A stretch of DNA of 55,314 bases from Bacteroidota bacterium (GTDB taxonomy: Bacteria > Bacteroidota > Ignavibacteria > UBA10030 > UBA8401): contig SXSI01000024.1 in assembly GCA_005792285.1 (NCBI GenBank), positions 1-55,314 of the forward strand. The letters run 5' to 3'. Position numbers and translations under genes: made by a program. The notes under the pieces were generated by a model. The model was not told where the DNA came from and made no database searches. It saw only the letters and a program-made list of their open reading frames with translations. Below are positions 43,203-51,789 of this stretch, piece after piece; within the stretch, counting starts at the first letter, position 1; the number at the start of each line of letters is the position of its first letter.

Positions 43203-45413
43203 ATGAAAATTATATTTACAATATTATTAATAACTACATTGTTATATAGCTCCGATCAAAGCTCTAAACTTAACTTCCTTGGGAAAGAATTAAAAAGAGA
43301 TTTATCTGTACTATTTATTTCTCAAGAACCGGGGCAGGAAGATTTTGCAACTATCGCATATTTTAGATATCAGCTTGGCGCAACAATTACAAGTGCTTAT
43401 GTAACTAATGGAGAGGGAACTTACCATTTAAGAGAAGATAAATTACCTGCGGATGTTGCTCCAGTTCGGCGTGAGGAAGCTGCAAACATTATTAAACTTG
43501 TAAAGGGTGAACATTTCTTTATGAATATGATTTACACCGTCCCAAATTCGATTAAAGAATTACAGCAGGATTGGGAAAAAGTAGAATTAGAAAAAAATAT
43601 TAAAGAGCTATTACTAGCTTCTCAGCCGGATGTGATAATATTATTTAAAGAGAAGAATTACCTGCAAAATAATTACAGAAGTAAATTATTTACAACAACA
43701 CTCTCCGCATTTCTAAAAAAGTCAGCAGTCCAAAAAGAGTTTGGCAAAATAACTATTCTTGAAGAAGGTGGTACTGGAAATGAAATAAATATAAACCAAT
43801 TCAGCGAAGAACTTCACGAAAGCTATCAAACATACGGTCAGTTTATTAAAATGTTTTATCGTTCGTTGCCTCAAAATATTCAAGCTGCAGATTCAATATC
43901 CAAAAATAGTTTTTATTCCGTTGCTGGCTCTTCAACAAAAGTAAAATGGGAAAGTATTATTTCGCCAGAATTGCAGGAAACAAAAAATTTAGTAACAGAA
44001 ATCGGTACATTACTACAGAATAAAACAATTAAAAAACTGCCATTACTTGAAAATATTGCAATTGCAATTAGTGTAATAGATTCAAAATTAAGAAATAAAA
44101 AAATCAGGAATGATAAAAAATCTGTATCGGTATTATTCAACTGGAAAAAGAAACTTGAAAATGCACGAGTTAATTTACTTGGAGTAAAAATATATTACAC
44201 CCTTTCAGAAAAAACAATTGCTCCTGTTCAGCTTACATATTTGGATATTGATTCAGTTGTCTTCCCAAAAGAGTTAAAAGGAAAAACCGAAATTTATTTT
44301 CCATTAACTTCTCAAGGATGGATTATAAATGAAGAATTAACAAGTTTGATGCCATTCGAAAGCGGAACCAGATATCGGATAATATCACCAAGAGATCTTA
44401 CATCGTTTTTACCAGCTCACCGATATTATACTTATAGAAGAACAATAACTTTACCATTTAAATATTTTGTAATTCATTACGATGATGATCCATTTTATAA
44501 TTTTATGTTGGAAGATAATTTGGAATTTATTCCTGCAGATCGGTTTATAGTTGAACCAAGGTGGCCAATAATTAAATTACAAAAAAATGAAAAAGTACCG
44601 ATGTATTTGGCAAATAATTCAAGAGATCCAGTTCGTGATAAACTTAATGTAAATGATTCACTCGCTACAGGACCGGAAATAAATTTCAGATTAATGACAA
44701 AAGGAGATATTCAAGAAGATACGCTTGTTATAGAAAAAGTTCGTCCTGCACAAGATGGAAATTATTTATTAAATATTGCAATTCAAGGCGATGTTGTTTC
44801 AAGAGTTGCCGCAAGAAAGTTTGACGTAAAAACTGATTCAACAAAAAGTATATTCATCCGAACACAATCTAAGATTGAACCAATTATAAAAATTGCATTA
44901 AATAGAATTAGATTAAATACAACTGCGAGTTCCACGATAACAGGAGATATTTTGTCTGATATTATTATAATTGATAGAAATGATTTATCTAAAAAAGCAT
45001 TTAAAGAAGAAGAAATAAAAATACTGTTTACATTTCTACAAAATGGTGGAAAGGTAGTTGTCCTTTCACAAGAGTCAGTTTCATGGAATACTCAATCTCT
45101 GTCAAATGAATTGAATATAATGTGCGATCCGACAAAAGTTGAACAGAATATTCTGAGTGAAGGTAAAATACTTCTCTCTCCAAATAACATTGAAACTAAA
45201 TTATTTGAAAATTGGTTGTATCAAAAAGTTGATAATAGAATTGTTTATAGTGGCGAAATAGATTTATTGGAAGGAGATAAAAATAATCCAGGAATAATTG
45301 GTAAGCAACTTGGAAAAGGTTATTTAATGTATATAAACCTAAATATTCATCATCAACTTATGAATATTGATCCCGCTACATATAAATTGTTGGGAAATAT
45401 TATTTCCTACTAA
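43203..45413 (+). CDS. Secreted PIG-L-like protein with degenerate metal site
   Basis: This 736-residue exported protein has a short signal peptide (MKIIFTILLITTLLYSS). Residues about 33-150 follow the PIG-L/LmbE N-acetylglucosamine-deacetylase pattern: strand, motif, helix, then VTNGEGTYHLREDKLP, a VRREEAANI helix and QPDVIILFKEKN. The canonical HPDDE motif is replaced by EPGQED (residues 42-47), and the second HPDH-type motif is missing, so zinc-dependent deacetylation is unlikely. The C-terminal part (ILFTFLQNGGKVVVLSQES, GKGYLMYINLNIHHQL) resembles a class-I glutamine-amidotransferase/ThuA-like fold often fused to secreted PIG-L. Possibly a binding protein for glycans. Confidence 0.7.
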   Translation: MKIIFTILLITTLLYSSDQSSKLNFLGKELKRDLSVLFISQEPGQEDFATIAYFRYQLGATITSAYVTNGEGTYHLREDKLPADVAPVRREEAANIIKLVKGEHFFMNMIYTVPNSIKELQQDWEKVELEKNIKELLLASQPDVIILFKEKNYLQNNYRSKLFTTTLSAFLKKSAVQKEFGKITILEEGGTGNEININQFSEELHESYQTYGQFIKMFYRSLPQNIQAADSISKNSFYSVAGSSTKVKWESIISPELQETKNLVTEIGTLLQNKTIKKLPLLENIAIAISVIDSKLRNKKIRNDKKSVSVLFNWKKKLENARVNLLGVKIYYTLSEKTIAPVQLTYLDIDSVVFPKELKGKTEIYFPLTSQGWIINEELTSLMPFESGTRYRIISPRDLTSFLPAHRYYTYRRTITLPFKYFVIHYDDDPFYNFMLEDNLEFIPADRFIVEPRWPIIKLQKNEKVPMYLANNSRDPVRDKLNVNDSLATGPEINFRLMTKGDIQEDTLVIEKVRPAQDGNYLLNIAIQGDVVSRVAARKFDVKTDSTKSIFIRTQSKIEPIIKIALNRIRLNTTASSTITGDILSDIIIIDRNDLSKKAFKEEEIKILFTFLQNGGKVVVLSQESVSWNTQSLSNELNIMCDPTKVEQNILSEGKILLSPNNIETKLFENWLYQKVDNRIVYSGEIDLLEGDKNNPGIIGKQLGKGYLMYINLNIHHQLMNIDPATYKLLGNIISY

Positions 45414-45427
45414 CAAGAAAAGATAAA

Positions 45428-46456
45428 CTATTTATTTAAAGAATATTCTTTGTATTGTCTTCGAATATCTGCAAGAACATCTCTATCAATTTTATTATCT
45501 TGTCGAATGCGGACATCATAATTTTCCCATCCCATAAAATCCTGTAATGCTTTTTTAGTTGCGTTTGTATAAATACCATCAATCGGTCCTGAGTAAAAAA
45601 GCATTCCTTTATACGCCTTGTCACTAATAATATATTGCAACTCCTTACAAATTGTTTGAGTGATATCAATTAAATTTGAAGGATCGCTTTTAAAGAAAAA
45701 TAATTTGTGAATATTATATAATCGCTCTAATTCTTGCAGCGGTTTTTGATGATCGTAGACGCTAATGTCAACAAGATCGTCGGTTGTATTATCGTAACCA
45801 GCACCTGCACGTTTTACCAATAATGCTGCTGATTGTTCGCCACGTCGATCTCCTCCTGCTTTTCCACCTGCAATAAGTGAGGCAAGCAATCGATCTGCAA
45901 GAGAACCTTTTGTATTTCGAAAAGTATTTGCAAGTGCTTCGACAGTTTCTTTTCCGACAAGAATATTTCCTTGAGCTGCGAATCCTTTGCCAACAATAAT
46001 TTCTCCTTTTCTACCAAAATTATTTATTGCTGAATTTGCACCAACAAGTCCACCAGCCCAATCAAAACATTCTCCACCGCTCCAACTTGCTGCGTTTCCT
46101 TTTGAATCAATAATTCCGACTTGTCGTGTATGTTTTCCTTCATCACTATTTACGAGAATTCGAAGTGCATCTTCTGCAGTTGCACCTTCACGCATTAAAG
46201 TTAATCCTCTTTTACCGAATGAAACATTTGCAAATGACTGCGTTGCAACTGCGCCGACACCGGCTTCTGCCCAAGGAACTACCGGTCTTACATTTGGAAA
46301 TTTTGATTGAACAGCTACACCAACATCTCCGTTCAAAGTATCAATTGCAACAATTGAAAATGTTGAAATAAGTTGTGCGGTTGAATTTTTTGGTAAACTC
46401 AAAATGTAAATAATTGTTAAGCCAAAAGTTAATGTAGCAATAATAATTTTTTTCAT
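45428..46456 (-). CDS. Secreted DUF1028 (Ntn-hydrolase-like) protein with peptidoglycan-binding tail
   Basis: This 342-residue protein has an export signal (MKKIIIATLTFGLTIIYILS … TAQ). The DUF1028 domain (residues about 30-240) begins STFSIVAIDTLNGDVGVAVQ and includes GVGAVATQSFANVSFGKRGL, ECFDWAGGLVGANSA and GEQSAALLVKRAGAGYDN. DUF1028 proteins are Ntn-hydrolase relatives. A C-terminal helical segment with YSGPIDGIYTNATKKALQDF matches a putative peptidoglycan-binding module (PG_binding_1-like). The combination suggests a wall-targeted amidohydrolase, but the substrate is unknown. It lies 18 nt after the FAD oxidoreductase gene. Confidence 0.85.
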   Translation of the reverse strand: MKKIIIATLTFGLTIIYILSLPKNSTAQLISTFSIVAIDTLNGDVGVAVQSKFPNVRPVVPWAEAGVGAVATQSFANVSFGKRGLTLMREGATAEDALRILVNSDEGKHTRQVGIIDSKGNAASWSGGECFDWAGGLVGANSAINNFGRKGEIIVGKGFAAQGNILVGKETVEALANTFRNTKGSLADRLLASLIAGGKAGGDRRGEQSAALLVKRAGAGYDNTTDDLVDISVYDHQKPLQELERLYNIHKLFFFKSDPSNLIDITQTICKELQYIISDKAYKGMLFYSGPIDGIYTNATKKALQDFMGWENYDVRIRQDNKIDRDVLADIRRQYKEYSLNK

Positions 46457-46474
46457 ATTATTCCTTTCTTTAAT

Positions 46475-47644
46475 TTATAATAAATGTAAATCTAAGTTCG
46501 GTTCTCCTTCATCAAATCTTGAAGGACGAAGTGGATGAATATTTATTGTACTTGCTTTACCGTCAAGAATTTCTTCCGAAAGCAATTGTCCGAGAGCAGG
46601 AGAGTGCATTGCACCATGTCCCGACGAGCCATTAATATAATAAAAATTATCAAGTTTTGATTTACCAAGGATTGCGTGGTTATCGGGAGACATTTCATAT
46701 AATCCAGCCCAGCTTGCCATAATATCGATTGTTGAATGTTTGAGATTTGGAATTCTTTTTTTAGCAATCTCATGTGTAGTTTTTAACCAATTCGATTCGA
46801 CGGTTGTGTCAAATAGATTACTAGTTTCAGGAATTGTAGATCGCAATAAAAGTAATTGGCGGTTTCTAACTCGAAAATGAAAACCGTCACTTAAAAATAT
46901 AGTCATCGGTAAGGTTGAAGGGAGTAAATCAATTTCCTGTAAAACCGCAACTTGTCTTTTTAAAGGTGCAACTTGTAAATCTAACCCAGCTTTTTTAGAA
47001 ATATCTGCAGCCCAAGGGCCACAAGCATTGACAAAAGATTCAGCAAAAAAGACACCAAGTGAAGTTGATACAGTTACAATTTTATTGTTTAAAACCTCGA
47101 AAGATTGGCAATCGCATTTTTGTAAAAACCGCGCACCAAGTTCTTTAGCTTTTTTAGTATAACCTTGTAAAATATTCATCGGATTAATAAAGCCATCACT
47201 TCCGCAAAATACTCCTCCGATAATATTATTTAAATCTATAAAGGGTTGAAGTTTATGAATTTCAGAAACAGAAAGTTCGACAACATCACTTAAGCCACAT
47301 TGTATTTGAAATTGACGAACAGCTCTTATTTTATTCAACTTTTCTTCATCTTCAATAAGAAACAAATATCCCTGGGGAGAATATCCTGAATCAATTCCAA
47401 TTTCAGAATGAAATAATTTTAATTTTTCTAGTGAGAGTAATGATAGTTGAATATTAATTTCTGTACTGAATTGTGTACGAAAACCACCAGTTGCTTTTCC
47501 CGTGCTTCCAGTTCCAAACGATTCACTTTTTTCTAACACAAGTACATCTGTACAACCACGTTTTGCTAAATGATATGCAAGTGAAGCCCCCATAATTCCA
47601 CCACCAATAATAATTACTTCAGCTGTTTGAGTTGTTAATTTCAT
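46475..47644 (-). CDS. FAD-dependent amino-acid oxidase-type oxidoreductase (DAO family)
   Basis: This 389-residue DAO-fold enzyme begins with the FAD motif IIIGGGIMGASLAYHLAKRG (residues 11-30) and has GSTGKATGGFRTQFS, as in sarcosine-oxidase beta or dimethylglycine-dehydrogenase relatives. The C-terminus has GLYEMSPDNHAILGKSK and GSSGHGAMHSPALGQLLSEE. It would oxidise a secondary amine or amino acid and feed electrons to O2 or a carrier. The specific substrate cannot be told. It lies 55 nt after the VOC gene, in the minus-strand cluster. Confidence 0.88.
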   Translation of the reverse strand: MKLTTQTAEVIIIGGGIMGASLAYHLAKRGCTDVLVLEKSESFGTGSTGKATGGFRTQFSTEINIQLSLLSLEKLKLFHSEIGIDSGYSPQGYLFLIEDEEKLNKIRAVRQFQIQCGLSDVVELSVSEIHKLQPFIDLNNIIGGVFCGSDGFINPMNILQGYTKKAKELGARFLQKCDCQSFEVLNNKIVTVSTSLGVFFAESFVNACGPWAADISKKAGLDLQVAPLKRQVAVLQEIDLLPSTLPMTIFLSDGFHFRVRNRQLLLLRSTIPETSNLFDTTVESNWLKTTHEIAKKRIPNLKHSTIDIMASWAGLYEMSPDNHAILGKSKLDNFYYINGSSGHGAMHSPALGQLLSEEILDGKASTINIHPLRPSRFDEGEPNLDLHLL

Positions 47645-47699
47645 TATCAGATTTACTATTAACTGAAAATACCGAATCTTTTTCGGTTGTCAAGTAAAT

Positions 47700-48119
47700 T
47701 TAAGGAGTAAAAATTTCGGCAGGATTTTTGAACGTTTTAAATTCAATTGGGTTATTGCTTAAATCAGTTAAGAACATTGTCATTTGTTCTGCCGGTTGAT
47801 TTGCATACCGAATTGTAGGTTCAATGATAAACTTAATATTGTTTGAACGAATTCTTTCTGCAATTGTATTAAAATTATCCCACGGAATCACACATCCAAA
47901 ATGTGGAATTGGAACTATAATTTTATCTACATGTCCGCAATTTATTGCAGGAGGAATTTCAGTAGAAATATGTGCTGATAATTGATTTCCAAAAAAATCA
48001 AAATCAACCCAAGTGTCAGTTGAGCGACCTTCTTTACACCCCAAAATATCGCAATAAAATTTCCTTGTTGATGAAAGATCTTTTACAAGAAACGCGTAAT
48101 GAAAAGGAAGTTGAGCCAT
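47700..48119 (-). CDS. VOC-family (glyoxalase/dioxygenase fold) protein
   Basis: This 139-residue protein has the vicinal-oxygen-chelate fold: PFHYAFLVKDLSSTRKFYCD with a metal-ligand His near the N-terminus, and ADLSNNPIEFKTFKNP-like NNPIEFK with a C-terminal Glu. The central HFGCVIPWDNF matches the YraH/glyoxalase-like dioxygenase subgroup. Metal-dependent chemistry is likely, but the substrate is unknown. It is encoded 12 nt after phoH. Confidence 0.85.
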   Translation of the reverse strand: MAQLPFHYAFLVKDLSSTRKFYCDILGCKEGRSTDTWVDFDFFGNQLSAHISTEIPPAINCGHVDKIIVPIPHFGCVIPWDNFNTIAERIRSNNIKFIIEPTIRYANQPAEQMTMFLTDLSNNPIEFKTFKNPAEIFTP

Positions 48120-48131
48120 AATTATTTATTA

Positions 48132-49475
48132 TTAAAGTATTGTGCTTGCTAAATCAGCTAGAACAGAGCGCTCACCTTTTTCTAAGTTGACATGCGCGTA
48201 TAAATTCTGCCCCTGCATTTTTTCTATTAGATAACTTAATCCATTTGTGTGACTATCGAGATAAGGATGATCAATTTGGAAAAGATCTCCTGTAAAAATA
48301 ATTTTAGTTCCTTCTCCAGCGCGAGTAATTACTGTTTTAACTTCATGTGGAGTTAGGTTTTGAGCTTCATCAATAATAAAAAATATTTTTACCAAACTTC
48401 TTCCCCGAATATAAGTTAATGGCTCAATCAATAATTTATTTGATTCCATCATTTGTGTAATTCTAGTATAATTATTATCTGTTTCTTTATACTGATTTTG
48501 TATTACCGATAAATTATCCATTAATGGTTTCATATATGGATCAATTTTAGCTTGAACATCACCCGGTAAAAATCCAATATCCCTATTACTTAAAGGAATA
48601 ATTGGACGGGCGATATAAATTTGGCGATAAAGTTTTCTTTGTTCAAGAGCAGCAGCCAAAGCAAGCAAAGTTTTCCCAGTTCCTGCTTTTCCGGTTAAAG
48701 TTACTAATTGGATTGTGGGATTAAGTAAAGCATCCAATGCAAAAATTTGTTCTACATTTTTAGGTTGAATTCCATATGCAGAACTTTTATCAACTTTTTG
48801 TAATGTTTTTAAGGTAGAATTAAAAGATGATAATCCGGAATGCTTTCCATTTTTTAGAAGTACATATTCGTTTGCTATAATAGCTTTTTTAAAACTAAAA
48901 CTCGAAACATCAACTCCATTTTGACTATATAATTTTGTGATTACTTCTTCTTTAATATTGTCTTCATATCGATGTCCTTTGTATAAAGAATGAATATCAG
49001 TTACCTGATCATTTTTATAATCTTCAGCTAATAATCCAATCGCTTTTGCTTTCATCCGGAGATTAACATCTTTTGTAACTAAAATTACGGGACGAGGTTT
49101 ATTCTCAATTGCAATTGTATATGCAACGTTTAAAATTTTATGATCTGTTTTTAAAGGGGAAAAAGTACCAATTAAATCTGGATGAAATATTTTATCCAAA
49201 TGAATAGAAATTTTGCCAAGCCCTTTTCCTCTGGAAACACCACCATTAAATAAATGGTTGCTTGATAAAACATCAACTGATCTTGTAAATTCGCGGGCAT
49301 GAAAATTTACAGCATCATTTCCTTTCTTAAATGCGTCAAGTTCTTCGAGCACTGCAACCGGAACAATTACATCATGTTCATCAAATTGATGAATGCACTC
49401 ACTATCGTGAAGAATTACATTTGTATCGAGTACAAATATTTTTTTCTTTTGATTTAATTGAGATTTATTTTTCAT
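48132..49475 (-). CDS. PhoH-family ATPase with N-terminal PIN domain
   Basis: This 447-residue protein couples an N-terminal PIN ribonuclease domain (FVLDTNVILHD, VPVAVLEELDAFKKG, VTKDVNLRMKAKAIG), whose conserved acidic residues are present, with a PhoH ATPase. The Walker A motif is LTGKAGTGKT (about residue 260) and Walker B is FFIIDEAQNLTPHE, with FTGDLFQID as sensor. PIN-PhoH proteins act as ATP-driven RNA helicase-nucleases in several bacteria. Length is typical (about 440-450). Confidence 0.95.
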   Translation of the reverse strand: MKNKSQLNQKKKIFVLDTNVILHDSECIHQFDEHDVIVPVAVLEELDAFKKGNDAVNFHAREFTRSVDVLSSNHLFNGGVSRGKGLGKISIHLDKIFHPDLIGTFSPLKTDHKILNVAYTIAIENKPRPVILVTKDVNLRMKAKAIGLLAEDYKNDQVTDIHSLYKGHRYEDNIKEEVITKLYSQNGVDVSSFSFKKAIIANEYVLLKNGKHSGLSSFNSTLKTLQKVDKSSAYGIQPKNVEQIFALDALLNPTIQLVTLTGKAGTGKTLLALAAALEQRKLYRQIYIARPIIPLSNRDIGFLPGDVQAKIDPYMKPLMDNLSVIQNQYKETDNNYTRITQMMESNKLLIEPLTYIRGRSLVKIFFIIDEAQNLTPHEVKTVITRAGEGTKIIFTGDLFQIDHPYLDSHTNGLSYLIEKMQGQNLYAHVNLEKGERSVLADLASTIL

Positions 49476-49645
49476 ATTAAATATTTTAGAAATGGATTTC
49501 GAAATGTTAAGGGATAACCGAAGGTTATTCGAGAGAGGAGCAATCTGTTATGTAGTTTAGTTAGCAATATGCTTTACAAATTAACGCTAAATCAAATAAA
49601 CAAAAATAGTTACCAATTGCAAGTTAAATTTACAAAAAAATTATA

Positions 49646-50707
49646 TTACCAAATCTTTGTTTCGCCTATTTTAAAAGGTTGTACTGCATTCCAATTTAAT
49701 CCACGTTTTTCAACTTCAGCTAAAAAATCCTTTGGTGGTTGATCAATTGGTTCATCAGCCATTCTGAAAGTTCCCCAATGAATCGGCAACATCATTTGTG
49801 AGTTGACATCTAAAAATGCTTGAACAGCTTCTTTTGGATCAACGTGTACAGGACCCATTATATTTCTTGGAAGATATGCACCAATTGGAATTAATGATAA
49901 TTGGAATGGCCCATATTTTTCTCCAATCTGTTTGAATCCTGAGAAATAAGCTGAGTCGCCGCCAAAGTAAAATCTTTTTTCTTTTCCAATTACAGCCCAT
50001 GATGACCATAAAGTATTGTTACGATCAAATGGACTTCTTCCAGAAAAATGTTGAGCAGGAGTACAAACAATTTTAAATGAACCAAAAGTTTCTTCTTGCC
50101 ACCAATCCATTTCATGTAGATTTTGAATTCCATAATCAGCGAACCATTCCTTTAACCCGAGTGGGATAAAAAAATGTGTCTTTTTATTTTTAGCGAAACT
50201 TAGGACAGAATTTAAATCTAAATGATCGTAATGGTTATGTGAAATTAAAATTATATCAATATCAGGTAATTGCTCAATTGAAATTGTTTCAGAAGTATAA
50301 CGCTTCGCACCAACTAAATTATATGGACCGGCAGTTTCGCTCCAAACTGGATCAGTTAAAAATAATTTCTTTTCACATCTAACAAGTGTAGTTGAATGTC
50401 CAATCCAAGTAACGCTATTGGTATTTACATTTTCAACAAGAATATTATTAAAAGTAGTTGATGGAATTTCAGCAGTTTCTTTTGAAAAAGATCTTCTTGT
50501 TCCGCGAGAGATTAGCCAATTAAATACATCGAGACCATCAGCTTGTTTAAAGTTGGGATCGGTGTTTCGAAATCCATCGCCTGTATGATGAGGAGGTAAA
50601 GCGGAAGTTAAAGATTTAACCTTCCATGGAAAAATATATGTTAAAACTAAACCGAAGAAAGCTCGAAAAAAACTGCGTCTGTTAAACCTTTTTCCTAATT
50701 TAAACAT
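49646..50707 (-). CDS. MBL-fold metallohydrolase (UlaG/NAPE-PLD-like) with twin-arginine-like N-terminus
   Basis: This 353-residue protein has the metallo-beta-lactamase motif SHNHYDHLD (HxHxDH), a TPAQHFSGRSPFDRNN segment and GGDSAYFSGF with the bridging Asp; a further His is in LPIHWGTFRMADEP. These match the NAPE-PLD/UlaG-type subgroup, which hydrolyses phosphodiesters of lipids or lactones. The N-terminus NRRSFFRAFFGLVLTYI resembles a Tat signal, suggesting export of a folded metal enzyme. The substrate is not determined. Confidence 0.88.
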   Translation of the reverse strand: MFKLGKRFNRRSFFRAFFGLVLTYIFPWKVKSLTSALPPHHTGDGFRNTDPNFKQADGLDVFNWLISRGTRRSFSKETAEIPSTTFNNILVENVNTNSVTWIGHSTTLVRCEKKLFLTDPVWSETAGPYNLVGAKRYTSETISIEQLPDIDIILISHNHYDHLDLNSVLSFAKNKKTHFFIPLGLKEWFADYGIQNLHEMDWWQEETFGSFKIVCTPAQHFSGRSPFDRNNTLWSSWAVIGKEKRFYFGGDSAYFSGFKQIGEKYGPFQLSLIPIGAYLPRNIMGPVHVDPKEAVQAFLDVNSQMMLPIHWGTFRMADEPIDQPPKDFLAEVEKRGLNWNAVQPFKIGETKIW

Positions 50708-50739
50708 GTTATAAAATTACTTTAAAGATTTGTAAATGG

Positions 50740-51789
50740 TTAATTAATAAACCAAGTATCTCCACCATTTAACAGCTTTTCCAAATTTCCTTTTCCCTTT
50801 TTTTGAATTGCGAGATCAATTTGCTTTTGCATTTCATCTTCGTAACAATGTTCAGCTGTATCTAAAAATATTCCAAATGGTCGTGGTAGTTCGGGATTAT
50901 AAGACATGTTGCCGAGAATAAAAGCGAGTGTTGAATCATTCTCATTATGAATTAATAAATCATTTGCAGAATATTTTCCATCTGTGAGTGAAACAACTTT
51001 TGGAGTAAATCCATCTAAACGAACTCCTTTATCTTTTGCTTTTCCAAAAATTAAAGGTTTGCCATGTTCAAGAATAACTGAGTTTTCATCTTTCGATTCT
51101 TTTTCTGTGAAATGGAAAAATGCTCCATCGTTAAATACATTACAGTTTTGATAAATTTCGATAAAAGAAGTTCCTCTATGTTGAACGCCACGTTTAATAA
51201 CTGTTTGCATATGTTTTGGATCGCGATCCATTGTTCGCGCAACAAATGTACCACTTGAACCAAGAGCTAATGTTACAGGGTTAAATGGATTATCAATTGA
51301 ACCTTGCGGAGTTGATTTTGTAACTTTACCAAATTCAGAAGTAGGTGAGTATTGACCTTTTGTTAAACCATAAATTTGATTATTAAAAAGTAAAATATTT
51401 ATATCAAGATTTCTGCGAATTAAATGTATTAAATGATTTCCGCCAATACTTAAACCATCGCCATCGCCAGTAACAACCCAAACTTGAAGTTCTGGGCGAG
51501 TCATTTTCAAACCAGAAGCAATTGTAGTTGCGCGGCCGTGAATTCCATGAACTCCGTAAGTTTCCATGTAATATGGAAATCTTGACGAACAACCGATTCC
51601 TGAAACAAAAACCGTTTTCTCTCTTGGAAAATTAAAATCTGGAATTATTCTTTGTACTTGTGCAAGTATAGAATAATCTCCGCAACCGGGACACCAGCGA
51701 ACATCCTGATCTGTTTGAAAATCCTTTGCGGTGTATTTTACCGAAGCGGTTTCTGATTTGGTTACAACTTCATCGACTAGTGTACTCAT
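50740..51789 (-). CDS. korB: 2-oxoacid:ferredoxin oxidoreductase beta subunit
   Basis: This 349-residue thiamine-diphosphate subunit has VRWCPGCGDYSILAQVQ (Fe-S ligand Cys pair), GIGCSSRFPYYMETYGVHGIH and the ThDP motif VTGDGDGLSIGGNHLIHL with NNQIYGLTKGQYSPTS. These features match KorB-type 2-oxoglutarate ferredoxin oxidoreductases. Its ATG overlaps the korA stop by 4 nt. With KorA it converts 2-oxoglutarate (or a related 2-oxoacid) plus CoA to acyl-CoA and CO2 while reducing ferredoxin, reversibly. Confidence 0.94.
   Translation of the reverse strand: MSTLVDEVVTKSETASVKYTAKDFQTDQDVRWCPGCGDYSILAQVQRIIPDFNFPREKTVFVSGIGCSSRFPYYMETYGVHGIHGRATTIASGLKMTRPELQVWVVTGDGDGLSIGGNHLIHLIRRNLDINILLFNNQIYGLTKGQYSPTSEFGKVTKSTPQGSIDNPFNPVTLALGSSGTFVARTMDRDPKHMQTVIKRGVQHRGTSFIEIYQNCNVFNDGAFFHFTEKESKDENSVILEHGKPLIFGKAKDKGVRLDGFTPKVVSLTDGKYSANDLLIHNENDSTLAFILGNMSYNPELPRPFGIFLDTAEHCYEDEMQKQIDLAIQKKGKGNLEKLLNGGDTWFIN

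Noticed and set aside
47673-47690. Small hairpin ACCGAA … TTCGGT between the VOC and FAD oxidoreductase genes
   Set aside because: The stem is only 6 bp and is not followed by a clear T-run, so it is not called a terminator.
49512-49530. Hairpin GGATAACC-GAA-GGTTATTC upstream of phoH
   Set aside because: It has one mismatch and no T-run and lies in a gap between co-directional genes. It could be a weak structure, but there is no support for a function.
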